A DNA stretch of 64,000 bases, taken from positions 310,001-374,000 of the forward strand of contig NZ_JAFCJZ010000005.1 of assembly GCF_018130765.1 (NCBI RefSeq), written 5' to 3'. The notes beneath the pieces are model-generated. The model was not told the origin of the DNA. It searched no databases and saw only the letters and a program-made list of their open reading frames with translations. The translations under genes were made by a program, and so were the position numbers. This stretch comes from Bradyrhizobium iriomotense. GTDB lineage: Bacteria > Pseudomonadota > Alphaproteobacteria > Rhizobiales > Xanthobacteraceae. The first letter of the stretch is position 1. The number at the start of each line of letters is the position of its first letter. This document shows, one piece after another, positions 9,027-18,606 of this stretch.

Positions 9027-10274
9027 ATGTTTTCAAGACGTGATCTGCTGGCCATGTCTGCGGCAGGTGCCGCCATGGTCGGCTCCAGTGCGCAGGCCGC
9101 AACCTTCGGCAATCCCGATGAGCCGCCGCAAGGCGCCATCAACGCCAAGAGCCCCGGCAGCCTGACCGATCCCGGTCCGCAGAATCCCGCACTGGCCAAG
9201 CAGTTTCCCTCCGCGCAGACCCCGCCCGCGACCGACGTCGGCGGCCTGCCGATGGATTGGGCCTCGTTCAACAATGCGCCGAAGCGTATCCAGAATGGCG
9301 GCTGGGCCCGTCAAGTCACCGTCGAGGATTTTGCCATCTCCAAGGAGATCTCCGGCGTCAACATGCGCTTGTCTGCCGGCGGCATCCGCGAGCTGCATTG
9401 GCATCAGGCCGCCGAATGGGCGATCATGACCTACGGCAGCTGCCGCATCACCGTGCTCGACACGCAGGGGCGCCCCTATGTCGGCGACCTCAAGGCCGGC
9501 GACCTCTGGTACTTCCCGCCGGGCGCGCCGCATTCGCTGCAGGGCCTGGGTCCCGACGGCTGCGAGTTCGTGATCTGCTTCGACGACGGCCACGCTAACG
9601 AGTTCAACACGCTGCTGGTGACAGACTGGCTCGCCCATACGCCGCCCGAGGTGCTGGCCAAGAACTTTGGTGTGCCCGCGGACGCCTTCGCCAAAATACC
9701 GCTGCACAATCTCTGGATCTTCCAGGGGACGGTGCCCGGCGATCTCGCCGCCGATCGCGCCGCAATCGCCAAGCATGCGGAGGCACCGCCCTACCCCTTC
9801 ATCCATTCGCTCGGCAGCTCAGCCCCGGTCAAGGAGAGCTCCGCCGGCAGCATCCGCGTTGCCGACAGCAGCAACTTCAAGGTGGCCACCACCGTCGCTG
9901 CGGCGCTGGTGACGATGCCGCCGGGCGCGGTCCGGGAGATGCACTGGCACCCGAACGCCGACGAGTGGCAGTACTACATCAAGGGCAAGGCGCGGATGAC
10001 GGTGTTCGACACCGGCCCCAACGCGCTGACAACGGATTTCTCGGCCGGCGACATTGGCTATGTCCGGCGCAATCTCGGCCATTATGTCGAGAATATCGGC
10101 GACACAGAGCTGCAGTTCGTCGGCGTGTTCCGTGCGCCGCGCTACGAGGAGGTCTCGCTCTCCAACTGGCTGACCCACACACCGCCCAAGCTGGTGGCCC
10201 AGCACTTCAACATCGACGAGAAGCTGGTCGCGCAATGGCCGGACAACAGCCCCGGCGTCATGCCCAAATCCTGA
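9027..10274 (+). CDS. oxdC: Tat-exported bicupin oxalate decarboxylase
   Basis: A 415-residue two-cupin protein that should convert oxalate to formate and CO2 with manganese, outside the cytoplasm. The N-terminus SRRDLLAMSAAGAAM is a twin-arginine signal, cleaved near residue 25. Cupin 1 has metal ligands His124, His126, Glu130 and His169; cupin 2 has His306, His308, Glu313 and His352. The lid loop between the cupins reads DDGHANEFNT, in which Glu192 aligns with the catalytic lid Glu162 of Bacillus OxdC, supporting decarboxylase rather than oxidase activity. The loop is not a perfect SENS match, so activity should be tested. AGGAGC precedes ATG 9027. A terminator follows at 10297. Confidence 0.88.
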   Translation: MFSRRDLLAMSAAGAAMVGSSAQAATFGNPDEPPQGAINAKSPGSLTDPGPQNPALAKQFPSAQTPPATDVGGLPMDWASFNNAPKRIQNGGWARQVTVEDFAISKEISGVNMRLSAGGIRELHWHQAAEWAIMTYGSCRITVLDTQGRPYVGDLKAGDLWYFPPGAPHSLQGLGPDGCEFVICFDDGHANEFNTLLVTDWLAHTPPEVLAKNFGVPADAFAKIPLHNLWIFQGTVPGDLAADRAAIAKHAEAPPYPFIHSLGSSAPVKESSAGSIRVADSSNFKVATTVAAALVTMPPGAVREMHWHPNADEWQYYIKGKARMTVFDTGPNALTTDFSAGDIGYVRRNLGHYVENIGDTELQFVGVFRAPRYEEVSLSNWLTHTPPKLVAQHFNIDEKLVAQWPDNSPGVMPKS

Positions 10275-10296
10275 ACGACTTCGGGCCCTGAATGAG

Positions 10297-10326
10297 AAAG
10301 GCGCCGAATCCGGCGCCTTTCTTTTT
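10297..10326. terminator. Rho-independent terminator shared by oxdC and cydB
   Basis: AAAGGCGCCG at 10297-10306 pairs perfectly with CGGCGCCTTT at 10311-10320 around a 4-base loop, followed by CTTTTTATT on the + strand. It sits 22 bases after the oxdC stop. The complementary strand gives TTTC after the stem, so it may also stop the leftward cydB transcript, which ends at 10351. Confidence 0.85.
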
Positions 10327-10350
10327 ATTCGCAGTTTGAGCGTGTCCCCG

Positions 10351-11337
10351 TCAGTAGTGATCCACCGCCGCAGCCGTCTTGCCTCGGAAGACGCGATAAC
10401 CAACCGCGACATAGAGCAGCATCAGCGGAAAAACGAACAGGCCGGCGCCCCAGAACATGAAGGCGAGACTTGCATGCGGCGCCGCGGCCTCGTCGATCGT
10501 CACGACAAACGGAATCATATAGGGCCAGAACGACAGGGCGAGCGTGCCGAACGCCGCCGCGAAGATCAGTGAAACCATGTGGAATGGCCAGTAATCGTCG
10601 TGGCGCAGAATGCTCGTGGCGAGCACTGCGGCGGCACCCGCACCGATGAGGGGAAACAGGAAAAGATAAGGCCGCTCGATCCATCGGCGGAGAATCGGCA
10701 GATGCTCGATAAGGGCATGCGTGAAGACGACGACGAGGAAGGCCAGCACGGCAACCGCGAGCAACGGGATCTGGCGCCGCGTGGCTTCGCGGATCGGACC
10801 CTCGCACTTCCTCACCAGCCAACAGGCCCCGAGCAGCGCATAGCCGAAGCACAGGCCGACCCCGCACAAGACCGAAAAGGCTGTCAGCCAGCCGAAGGTG
10901 CCGCCGACATATTCGCCGTTGGAAAATTGCAGTCCCTCGACGAGCGCTCCGACCATCGCGCCCTGCATGAAGCTTGCGGCAAACGATCCCACGGTGAAGC
11001 TGATGTCCCACACCCGGCGCGAGCGCGAGGCCTTGCCGCGAAATTCGAACGCGACACCGCGCAGGATCAATCCGAGCAGCATGACCACGACCGGGATGTA
11101 GAAGGCCGGCATCAGCATGGCATAGACCACGGGGAACGCACCCCACATGATCACGCCGGTGACGACCAGCCAGGTCTCGTTGCCATCCCAGACCGGCGCG
11201 ATCGTGCGCAGCATCGCCTCACGCCTCGCCTCGCTGCCTGCAAGGCCAAACAGCATGCCGACGCCGAGGTCGAATCCGTCCAGAAGGAGATAGATCAGGA
11301 TGCTGATGGCAAGAAGCGCAACCCAGAACATCACCAT
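10351..11337 (-). CDS. cydB: Cytochrome bd-type quinol oxidase subunit II
   Basis: A 328-residue integral membrane protein with about eight or nine hydrophobic segments. It is the second subunit of a bd-type quinol oxidase that reduces O2 without pumping protons. Family traits are the DGFDLGVGML motif at residues 20-29 and the WDGNETWLV motif near residue 50. It starts at ATG 11337, two bases after the cydA stop, so the two are co-translated. A GTG-ATG pair just inside offers an alternative start two codons later. It is the last gene of a long leftward operon and ends at the shared terminator. No cydX-like small subunit or cydDC assembly exporter is visible. Confidence 0.93.
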   Translation of the reverse strand: MVMFWVALLAISILIYLLLDGFDLGVGMLFGLAGSEARREAMLRTIAPVWDGNETWLVVTGVIMWGAFPVVYAMLMPAFYIPVVVMLLGLILRGVAFEFRGKASRSRRVWDISFTVGSFAASFMQGAMVGALVEGLQFSNGEYVGGTFGWLTAFSVLCGVGLCFGYALLGACWLVRKCEGPIREATRRQIPLLAVAVLAFLVVVFTHALIEHLPILRRWIERPYLFLFPLIGAGAAAVLATSILRHDDYWPFHMVSLIFAAAFGTLALSFWPYMIPFVVTIDEAAAPHASLAFMFWGAGLFVFPLMLLYVAVGYRVFRGKTAAAVDHY

Positions 11338-11339
11338 GG

Positions 11340-12740
11340 CTATTCTCCCGCTTCGGCGATTGCCGGCATTTTGTCGGCGAGCGACATCGGCCGGTTGGGC
11401 ACCGGGACATGCAACGGCTTGCCGACGAGTCCCGCCGGACCGGCGCGCAGCAGCCGGTAGATGTAGTAGGTCCCGAACGAGAAGATGAAGGCATAGACCG
11501 CGACGAAGAGAATCAGCGAGGTCAGCGCGGCGGACGCCGTCAGGAACGGCGTCACGGCATCGGCGGTCCGCAACACGCCGTAGACCGTCCAGGGCTGGCG
11601 GCCGACTTCCGCGGTGTACCAGCCCGTGAGAATGGCGATCCACGGCAGCGGGAAGCTCAGGAAGATGCCCCACAGCAGCAGGCGGCTCCGATCGAGCCGG
11701 TGCTTGAGGCCGAGCCAGCTCCCGAGCCAGGCCAGCCCCAGCATCACGAAGCCGCAGCCGACCATGATGCGGAAGGCGAAGAACGGGATCGCCACCGGCG
11801 GCCGGTCCTGCGGCGCGAAGCTGGCCAGCCCGACCTCCTTCGACGTCAGACTCATGCTGCCGATGATGCTCCCGAGCACGGGGATCGATATCGCGTATTT
11901 GTTCGATTCGGTGTTCGAATCCGGAATGGCGATCAGCACCTCCGAGGCCGGCTGTTCATCATGCCAGCGCGCTTCGATCGCCGCGAACTTGGCCGGCTGG
12001 TAGTCGTGAACATAGTCGCCGACGAGATGCCCGATGAAGAGCTGGGCCGGAAGCAGCACCGCCGCAAGCGCAAGGCCCATCCGCAGCATGACATGCGCCT
12101 CGGCCCGATAGGTCCGCCGCAGCAGATACCACGCGCCGGTCGCCGCTACGCAGAAGGCGCCGGTGAGATATGAGGCAAGGAGCATGTGCGGGAAGCGCAC
12201 CCAGACCACGCGGTTGAAGATGATCTGCGCCCAATCATCAGGCACGAATTGGCCGTTCTCCAACACGTAGCCGGTCGGCACCTGCATCCAGCTGTTGTTG
12301 ACCATGATCCAGAACGCCGAAAGCGTCGTCCCGAGCGCGACCATCGCGGTCGAGAACAGGTAGAACCAGGGCGGCACCCGCGGCCGCCCGAAGATGAGGA
12401 TGCCGAAGAAGCCCGCCTCCAGCATGAAGGCGGTGAACGTCTCGTAGGACAGCAGCGGACCCTGGATCGGGCCCGACATCTTCGACAGCACGCTCCAGTT
12501 CGTGCCGAACTGAAACGCCATCACCACACCCGACACCACGCCCATGCCGAATGCCACGCCGAAGATCTTCAGCCAGAATTCGAACAGGGTCCGGTAGACG
12601 GGCTTGCCGCTGTACTGGTGCATCGCTTCGAGCACGGTGAGCCAGGCTGCAAGCCCGATCGTGAACGCCGGAAAGATGATGTGGAACGAGATGGTGAAGG
12701 CGAACTGCAGCCGCGACAGGAGGAGTGCCGTCGGATCCAT
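11340..12740 (-). CDS. cydA: Cytochrome bd-type (CIO-like) quinol oxidase subunit I
   Basis: A 466-residue membrane protein, the length of the short Q-loop or cyanide-insensitive oxidase (CioA) class rather than the roughly 520-residue E. coli CydA. His20 in FTISFHIIFP is the conserved N-terminal heme ligand. The GRQPW motif in TAEVGRQPWTVYG is the quinol oxidase signature near heme b558/b595. It oxidises quinol in the cytoplasmic membrane and transfers electrons to O2. It follows mqo by 15 bases and precedes cydB by two, suggesting that malate-derived quinol is used by this oxidase under low oxygen or cyanide/sulfide stress. Confidence 0.94.
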   Translation of the reverse strand: MDPTALLLSRLQFAFTISFHIIFPAFTIGLAAWLTVLEAMHQYSGKPVYRTLFEFWLKIFGVAFGMGVVSGVVMAFQFGTNWSVLSKMSGPIQGPLLSYETFTAFMLEAGFFGILIFGRPRVPPWFYLFSTAMVALGTTLSAFWIMVNNSWMQVPTGYVLENGQFVPDDWAQIIFNRVVWVRFPHMLLASYLTGAFCVAATGAWYLLRRTYRAEAHVMLRMGLALAAVLLPAQLFIGHLVGDYVHDYQPAKFAAIEARWHDEQPASEVLIAIPDSNTESNKYAISIPVLGSIIGSMSLTSKEVGLASFAPQDRPPVAIPFFAFRIMVGCGFVMLGLAWLGSWLGLKHRLDRSRLLLWGIFLSFPLPWIAILTGWYTAEVGRQPWTVYGVLRTADAVTPFLTASAALTSLILFVAVYAFIFSFGTYYIYRLLRAGPAGLVGKPLHVPVPNRPMSLADKMPAIAEAGE

Positions 12741-12755
12741 CGGACAACCTCCCGT

Positions 12756-14294
12756 TCAGGCCCGCTTGGCGACCGCCGGCGCGCGTGCGGCCGGCTGCGG
12801 AATGTTGTCGACCTTGAGGACCGCCGCCGTCGCGGCACGAATCTGACGGCAGAAATCCGCATCGTCGATCAGCGATACGCCGTAGGACGGGACAATCTGC
12901 TTCAGCTTCGGCAGCCAGGCGCTGGCCGTCAGCTCGCCGGCGAAGCACTTCTCCAGCACGCTGATGGCGATGAATGCCGCGGTGGAGGCGCCCGGCGAAG
13001 CGCCGAGAAGGGCGACCAGCGAATGATCGTCCGCGCCGACCAGCTCAGTTCCGAACTCGAGCAATCCGCCGCGCTTGACGTCAGGCTTGATGATCTGGAC
13101 GCGCTGGCCCGCGACCTGCAATCTCCAGTCCTTCGGGTCGGCCTTCGGGAAATATTCGTCGAGCGCCGCGAGCCGGTGGCCCTCGGATTGCAGCACCTGC
13201 CCGACCAGATATTCGGTGAGATCGAAATTATCGCGCGCCACCGACAGCAGCGGCTTGACGTTCGCGGGGCGAATGGACTCGAACAGGTCGAGCAGCGAAC
13301 CGTGCTTGAGGAACTTGCTCGAGAAGCCCGCATAGGGGCCGAACAGCAGCGAGCGCTGGCCGCCGATCACGCGCGTATCGAGATGCGGAACCGACATCGG
13401 CGGGGAGCCGACGGCGGCCTTGCCGTAGACCTTGGCATGATGACGCTTGTTGATCTCCGGATCGTCGCAGCGCAGCCAGATCCCGCTGACGGGGAAACCG
13501 CCATAGCCGCGCCCCTCCGGGATGCCGGATTTCTCCAGCAGCGGCAGCGCGCCGCCACCGGCACCGATGAAGACGAATTTTGCGCGGACCGAGCGCACTT
13601 CACCGCTGTCGGTGTCGCGCACCTCGACGCGCCACCGTCCGCCCTGCTCCCGACCAAGACCGGTGACGCAACTGTTGTAGTGGACCGCGCAGCCCGGCTG
13701 GCTGACGAGATGACTGACCAGCAAATGCGTCAACGAACCGTAGTCGACATCGGTGCCGGTGATGATCCGCGTTGCGGCAATCGGTTCGTCGCCGCTGCGA
13801 CCGTCCATCACCAGGGGCGCCCATTCTGCAATCTTTTTGGGATCCTCGGTATGCTCCATGCCCTCATAGCAATGATGCGCCGACATTGCCTTGAACCGCT
13901 TCCGCAAGAAGTCGACGTTCTCCGCGCCGTGCACGAAGCTCATATGCGGCACCGGATGGATGAAGGACCGCGGATCGGCGATAGCGCCCCGCCCGACGAG
14001 ATAAGACCAGAACTGCCGGGACAGATCGAACTCGACATTGACCTGGAGCGCCTTGGAGATGTCGATGCTGCCGTCGGGCCGCTGCGGCGTGTAGTTCATC
14101 TCGCAATTCGCCGCGTGGCCGGTCCCGGCATTGTTCCAGGCGTCGGAGCTTTCCTGCGCACAGTCTCCAAGACTCTCCAGCATCTGGATCGACAGCGAGG
14201 GCTCGAGCTCCTTGAGAAAGACGCCGAGGGTCGCGCTCATGATGCCGGCGCCGATGAGGACGACGTCGGTTTCGCGATCGGAAGCTGCTGACAT
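12756..14294 (-). CDS. mqo: Malate:quinone oxidoreductase
   Basis: A 512-residue peripheral membrane flavoprotein that oxidises L-malate to oxaloacetate and passes electrons to quinone. The FAD fold is at the N-terminus (VVLIGAGIMSATLG, residues 11-24). WNNAGTGHAANCEMNYTP is a family-specific block. A second nucleotide-binding region FVFIGAGGGALPLLEKSG is seen near residue 240, and LLGASPGASTAAF near the C-terminus completes the Mqo pattern. Length is normal. It lies between a small cupin gene and cydA, after fumC, so fumarate to malate to oxaloacetate with electrons to a bd oxidase is encoded in one run. Start ATG 14294. Confidence 0.95.
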   Translation of the reverse strand: MSAASDRETDVVLIGAGIMSATLGVFLKELEPSLSIQMLESLGDCAQESSDAWNNAGTGHAANCEMNYTPQRPDGSIDISKALQVNVEFDLSRQFWSYLVGRGAIADPRSFIHPVPHMSFVHGAENVDFLRKRFKAMSAHHCYEGMEHTEDPKKIAEWAPLVMDGRSGDEPIAATRIITGTDVDYGSLTHLLVSHLVSQPGCAVHYNSCVTGLGREQGGRWRVEVRDTDSGEVRSVRAKFVFIGAGGGALPLLEKSGIPEGRGYGGFPVSGIWLRCDDPEINKRHHAKVYGKAAVGSPPMSVPHLDTRVIGGQRSLLFGPYAGFSSKFLKHGSLLDLFESIRPANVKPLLSVARDNFDLTEYLVGQVLQSEGHRLAALDEYFPKADPKDWRLQVAGQRVQIIKPDVKRGGLLEFGTELVGADDHSLVALLGASPGASTAAFIAISVLEKCFAGELTASAWLPKLKQIVPSYGVSLIDDADFCRQIRAATAAVLKVDNIPQPAARAPAVAKRA

Positions 14295-14336
14295 GGTCTT
14301 TTCCTTCGTTGGGTGTTGCTGTTGCGAATGGCTCGA

Positions 14337-14741
14337 TCAGGCCCGTGCCGATTGCCGCGCCTTGGCGCGGAACGGCACCTCTGCTCCCGGCCGCAGGATC
14401 ACGTAGGCACGGCGCCAGGACGAATCGTCGGTCAGTTTCCAGCTGTGCCCGGAGCCGGCAGTGTCTTCAGCCAAGAGGACATTGCCGGGATGGATCAGGA
14501 AGTGGTGACCGTCACGCGTCTGGAAATCGAGCGTTCCGCTCAGCGTGAGCACGAGCTGCCGGACCGGCGCGGTGTGCCAGGCGAAAGCGCCGCCCGATTC
14601 CGTCTCCTGGAAGGAGACGCTGACGGCATCGATCTTGCCGGTCAGGAAGTCGCCGCGCTGGCCCGGCTCCAGTTCGAGGAAGCCCTCCTCGAAATGCGAG
14701 TTGTTGTCTTCTCCGGTCCATAGACGCACACAACGGATCAT
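14337..14741 (-). CDS. Small single-domain cupin protein
   Basis: A 134-residue protein with one cupin barrel and no signal peptide. Visible strands include FAWHTAPVRQLVLTLSGTL (about 53-71) and FLIHPGNVLLAEDTAGSGH (about 81-99), where His residues could bind a metal, but the full HxH...E...H set is not complete. It is 13 bases downstream of fumC and 42 bases upstream of mqo, so it belongs to the same transcript. Similar small cupins are annotated only generically. A role in sensing or handling a TCA-cycle acid is inference from position. ATG 14741 is used; an upstream in-frame start is not needed. Confidence 0.75.
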   Translation of the reverse strand: MIRCVRLWTGEDNNSHFEEGFLELEPGQRGDFLTGKIDAVSVSFQETESGGAFAWHTAPVRQLVLTLSGTLDFQTRDGHHFLIHPGNVLLAEDTAGSGHSWKLTDDSSWRRAYVILRPGAEVPFRAKARQSARA

Positions 14742-14754
14742 CGTCTTTCTCCCT

Positions 14755-16191
14755 TCAGCTGGCTTTCGCGCCGATGGCGAGCGGCACCTTGATCTCGGCA
14801 ACGTAGGGCCTGACCATCTTGGCGGGATCGACGATGCGGTCGAACTCCGGCTCGGTGACGAAGCCCAGCTTCAGCGCCGCCGACTTCAGCGTGAGGTCGT
14901 TGTCCATCGCGTAATGCGCGATCCGCGAAGCCTTGTCGTAGCCGATCACCGGTGCAAGCGCGGTCACGAGCATCAGCGACCGCTCGACATATTCCTGGAT
15001 CTTCTTGCGGTTCGGCTCGGTGCCCTCGACGAGGAAGGTGCGGAAATTGGTGCAGCCGTCGGCGAGGATGGTGATGGACTGTGCGATGTTGTGAATGATC
15101 AGCGGCTTATAGACGTTCATCTCGAGATAGCCGCCGGCGCCGCCGAATCCGACCGCGACATCGTTCGCCATCACCTGCACGGCGATCATCGTCAGCGCTT
15201 CCGCCTGCGTCGGATTGACCTTGCCCGGCATGATCGAAGAGCCCGGCTCGTTCTCGGGAATTTTCAGCTCGGCGAAGCCAGCGCGCGGACCGCAGGACAA
15301 AAGGCGGATATCGTTTGCGATCTTGTAGAGCGAGCCGGCGAGCGTGCGCAGCGTGCCGGAGAGCTGCACCAGCGCGTCGTGCGCGCCCTGCACGGCGAAC
15401 TTGTTCGGCGCACTGACGAAGGGCAGGCCGGTCAACCGCGCGATCTCGGCGGCAACGGCTTCCGCAAAGCCGGGTGCTGCGTTGATCCCGGTACCCACGG
15501 CCGTGCCACCCAGCGCCAGGCGGTAGACGCCCTTCAGCGCGTCGTCGATGCGCGCCAGATTGTCGGCAAGCACGACGGCGTAGCCAGACCATTCCTGACC
15601 GAGCGTCAGGGGCGTTGCATCCTGCATGTGAGTTCGGCCGATCTTGACGATGTCGTCCCACTGGCTCGACTTTGCCGCGATGCCGTCGTGCAGGGCTTCG
15701 ACCGCGGGGACTAGGCGCTCCGTCACATTCAGCGCGGCCGCGATGTACATTGCTGAAGGGAAGCTGTCATTCGACGATTGCGACATGTTGACGTGATCGT
15801 TCGGGTGAACCGGAAGCTTGCTGCCGAGCGCGGTGCCCGCGATCTGGCTGCAACGGTTCGAGATCACCTCGTTCACGTTCATGTTGAACTGCGTTCCACT
15901 GCCCGTCATCCAGACATGGAGGGGGAACATGTCGTGATGCTGGCCGGCGAGGATCTCGTCGCAGACGTGGACGATCAGCTTGTGGATCTTGCCGTCGAGA
16001 CGACCGCCTGCGTAATTGGCGTTCGCTGCTGCCTTCTTCAGGATCGCGTAGGACTGGATCATTTCGCGCGGCATCAGGTCCCTGCCGATGCTGAAATGCT
16101 CGAGCGAGCGCTGCGTCTGCGCACCCCAGAGCTTGTCCGCGGGAACGTTCACTTCACCCAGGCTGTCTGTCTCTTTGCGGAGGTCGTTCAT
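14755..16191 (-). CDS. fumC: Class II fumarate hydratase
   Basis: A 478-residue cytoplasmic iron-independent fumarase interconverting fumarate and L-malate. The family signature [11 protein letters not shown] is intact, with the flexible catalytic serine in it. Other blocks are [28 protein letters not shown] and [11 protein letters not shown], which supply substrate-binding Thr, Ser, Asn and His residues. The start ATG 16191 ([14 protein letters not shown]) was chosen because family similarity begins there; 38 upstream in-frame codons lack it. Class II enzymes resist oxidative damage, which fits the peroxidase, cytochrome and bd oxidase context. It is 13 bases before the small cupin gene. Confidence 0.95.
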   Translation of the reverse strand: MNDLRKETDSLGEVNVPADKLWGAQTQRSLEHFSIGRDLMPREMIQSYAILKKAAANANYAGGRLDGKIHKLIVHVCDEILAGQHHDMFPLHVWMTGSGTQFNMNVNEVISNRCSQIAGTALGSKLPVHPNDHVNMSQSSNDSFPSAMYIAAALNVTERLVPAVEALHDGIAAKSSQWDDIVKIGRTHMQDATPLTLGQEWSGYAVVLADNLARIDDALKGVYRLALGGTAVGTGINAAPGFAEAVAAEIARLTGLPFVSAPNKFAVQGAHDALVQLSGTLRTLAGSLYKIANDIRLLSCGPRAGFAELKIPENEPGSSIMPGKVNPTQAEALTMIAVQVMANDVAVGFGGAGGYLEMNVYKPLIIHNIAQSITILADGCTNFRTFLVEGTEPNRKKIQEYVERSLMLVTALAPVIGYDKASRIAHYAMDNDLTLKSAALKLGFVTEPEFDRIVDPAKMVRPYVAEIKVPLAIGAKAS

Positions 16192-16332
16192 CCCAGCCTC
16201 TCGTGGTAGTTGATGTCGGAAGCATCTTGTCGGCACTGACCGAAAGTGTACGGACCACCCGGCGCACACGCTTCCGCGAACGAACGTCCTTTTGCCGAAT
16301 GGCATGGCAGGCGCCCCGGCAGACGAGCAATG

Positions 16333-17001
16333 TCAGTGCGAATGGCCTGGGTGCCGGCAGAGCCAGAGAACGCATGCCGACGACGCGATCGGCAGAGCGA
16401 GGCTCCACGTACCGAGCCACCTCGTCACGCAGGCGCCGACCGCGGCGCCCGACAGGAACATCAGGCAGAGCACAAGCATGGCTCTCGCGCCGCGCGCCGC
16501 ATCGCCATCGGAACCTGCAACGAGCTGATCGATGGCGCGGAGCATGTTTCCGGTGACGGTGACCGAGAGATAATTCCAGCGGCCGACCAGCCTGAAGCTC
16601 GCCGATTGCAACGCGACGCCGAAGGAGATGACTGGGATCGCGACCTCGTCGGGAACACGATGAAGCATCAGCATCGCCGCGGCCAGGCACACGATCTCCC
16701 CGACGAGACAGCGCAGCGCCGCCCGGCTGCGAACCGCCACCAGCGATCCCAGGACGAAGGCCACGGGCGGAAGCAGGTGGTGAAGCGCACGCTGCCATTG
16801 CCCTGATAGCGCATAGATCCCGAGGAAGACGACATTGCCGGTCTGCGAACTCGCGAAGACGCCAAGCGACAGCCACGTGAAGGCGTCGAGGAAGCCTCCC
16901 GATATGCTGAGCACGGAAGCAACCAATAACGATCGTTCCGGAGCGAAGACCTCGACGCGCGTCTCGGCCAGGGGTTCCGGTGATGCGGCTTGCATCGCCA
17001 T
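16333..17001 (-). CDS. YoaK/DUF1275-family membrane protein
   Basis: A 222-residue protein with about six hydrophobic segments. The diagnostic opening is SGGFLDAFTWLSLGVFASSQTGNVVFLG, typical of DUF1275 (YoaK), and VTGNMLRAID is seen near residue 150. The molecular function of the family is not known. It follows fdhD by 18 bases in the leftward run and is separated from fumC by 141 bases, where another promoter could lie. The start could be ATG 17001 or the ATG two codons later. Confidence 0.8.
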   Translation of the reverse strand: MAMQAASPEPLAETRVEVFAPERSLLVASVLSISGGFLDAFTWLSLGVFASSQTGNVVFLGIYALSGQWQRALHHLLPPVAFVLGSLVAVRSRAALRCLVGEIVCLAAAMLMLHRVPDEVAIPVISFGVALQSASFRLVGRWNYLSVTVTGNMLRAIDQLVAGSDGDAARGARAMLVLCLMFLSGAAVGACVTRWLGTWSLALPIASSACVLWLCRHPGHSH

Positions 17002-17019
17002 GTCTGCAGACCCGCGCGT

Positions 17020-17856
17020 TCAGCAGCCGGCGCGCGAGGCGGCCTCTTCAGGCAGCAGGACGCGACGCGGATGCGTGAAGACGCCGTATCCGTCATCACG
17101 GGCGACGGCGAGCAGCGTGATACCCGCTTCGTTCGCGGTCTGGATGGCGAGCGCGGTCGGCGCGGAAACGGCGACGACGACCGGCGCACCCATCATCGCT
17201 GCCTTTTGCACCATTTCCACCGAAACGCGGCTCGTCAGCAGCACGGCGCCGTCGCGGGCCGAGCTGCCGTCGCGGACGATCGCACCGGCGAGCTTGTCAA
17301 GCGCGTTGTGTCGGCCGACATCCTCCCTGACCAAGGTTATGCCGGTACGGGGACGCCAGAACGCTGCTGCGTGAACGGATCGCGTCTGCTGGTTCAAGGT
17401 CTGGAGCGGAGACAACGCTTGCATGGCGCCCAGCAGGTCCCGGGCATGAAAGGCAATGCCGCGCCCCTCGACCCGCGACGGCGTACGACGCGCCTGTTCG
17501 AGGCTTTCGATGCCGCACAGCCCGCACCCGACCGGACCGCTGATGGCGCGGCGGCGCGCGGCCAGGTTCGCCGCGCGATCGCCATCGAGCCACATCCGCA
17601 CTTCCATGCCGAGCTCGTTCGAGATCAGCTCGATGCTCCGGATCTCGCTCGCACTATCGATGATGGCTTCGGTGAGGCTGAAGCCGACACCGAAATCCTC
17701 GAGATCAGCCGGCGTCCCCATCATCACGGCATGGGTCGATCCGTTGTAGGTGAGCGCGATGGCGCTCTCCTCGGCAACCAATCGCGACGTCGACGTCGTT
17801 CGGCCGCCGCGCCAGGCGATCTCGCGATGCCGCGTGAATGTCGAACCCGTCATCAT
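17020..17856 (-). CDS. fdhD: Formate dehydrogenase accessory sulfurtransferase FdhD
   Basis: A 278-residue cytoplasmic protein that carries sulfur from the cysteine desulfurase to the molybdenum cofactor of formate dehydrogenases. The sulfur-carrying Cys pair is Cys111 and Cys114 in GCGLCG. EDVGRHNALDKL near residue 180 is the second family block, and SRVSVEMVQKAAMMGAP completes it. Length is normal. It starts three bases after the HdeD gene stop. Its presence supports the 6483-8780 molybdoenzyme, or another formate dehydrogenase elsewhere, being active. Two adjacent ATG codons (17856, 17853) are possible starts. Confidence 0.94.
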   Translation of the reverse strand: MMTGSTFTRHREIAWRGGRTTSTSRLVAEESAIALTYNGSTHAVMMGTPADLEDFGVGFSLTEAIIDSASEIRSIELISNELGMEVRMWLDGDRAANLAARRRAISGPVGCGLCGIESLEQARRTPSRVEGRGIAFHARDLLGAMQALSPLQTLNQQTRSVHAAAFWRPRTGITLVREDVGRHNALDKLAGAIVRDGSSARDGAVLLTSRVSVEMVQKAAMMGAPVVVAVSAPTALAIQTANEAGITLLAVARDDGYGVFTHPRRVLLPEEAASRAGC

Positions 17857-17859
17857 GGC

Positions 17860-18459
17860 TCACGCCGTCGCCGGCTCGGCCGAACGCCGGGAAGCCCGGC
17901 TTCTGAGCGCGAGCCCGAATGCAATGAAGCCCCATCCCTGGAAGATCAGGTCGACGACCAGCATCGCACCGAGCAGCCACAGGCCGATGGAAGGCCAGGT
18001 CGCAACCAGCAATACGCCGACGCAGAACGTGACGACGCCCGCAGCGACGATCCAGCGCCAGCCCGCGGCCGGCCGCATGTGGAAGCCCGCCCAGATCCGC
18101 GTCACTCCGGCGACGACCAGGAAGGCGCATACCGCGAGCGACAGCGTCAACGAAGCCAGCAGCGGATCGTAGAGAATGACGGCGCCAGCGGCGCCATAGA
18201 CGATCCCGGCGAGCAGCCAGAACAGGAAGCCGCGCAGGCCCTGCACCGTAAAGGCATGCACGATCTGGAAGATCCCGGCGGCTGCCATGGTGGCCCCGAT
18301 GACGAGAACGGAGGCGAGACTCGCCGCCATCAGATTGGCTGACGCAATGCCGCCGAGGATCAGTTCACCGATCCCCAATGCAACGAACCAGCCCCACTTT
18401 CCAGAAATTGCGTGAATGGCCCTTCCGAGCGACGCTTTCGAGTTCGACACATCCGTCAT
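17860..18459 (-). CDS. HdeD family (DUF308) membrane protein
   Basis: A 199-residue protein with six hydrophobic segments arranged as two repeats of three, the DUF308/HdeD pattern. Typical pieces are WGWFVALGIGELILGGIA and ILYDPLLASLTLSL. HdeD in E. coli is linked to acid resistance at high cell density; the role in alphaproteobacteria is unclear. It lies three bases upstream of fdhD and 147 bases downstream of the cytochrome b561 gene. The C-terminus is Arg/Ser-rich and should be cytoplasmic. Confidence 0.82.
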   Translation of the reverse strand: MTDVSNSKASLGRAIHAISGKWGWFVALGIGELILGGIASANLMAASLASVLVIGATMAAAGIFQIVHAFTVQGLRGFLFWLLAGIVYGAAGAVILYDPLLASLTLSLAVCAFLVVAGVTRIWAGFHMRPAAGWRWIVAAGVVTFCVGVLLVATWPSIGLWLLGAMLVVDLIFQGWGFIAFGLALRSRASRRSAEPATA

Positions 18460-18606
18460 GGCTTGATCCCTGAACGTATGACCGGTCTGCCGGTCATGGA
18501 TGGGAGCAAGCGTACAGAGACTGGCTCGGGGTTATCTTTCGAGGATGCCGCGCTATTGTCTCATCCGCACGACGCGGGACGCACGTTTCGCCGGCGCGCG
18601 AAGCGT

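Noticed and set aside
12186-14291. A 701-residue open frame on the + strand
   Set aside because: Antisense to mqo and cydA with no recognisable motifs.
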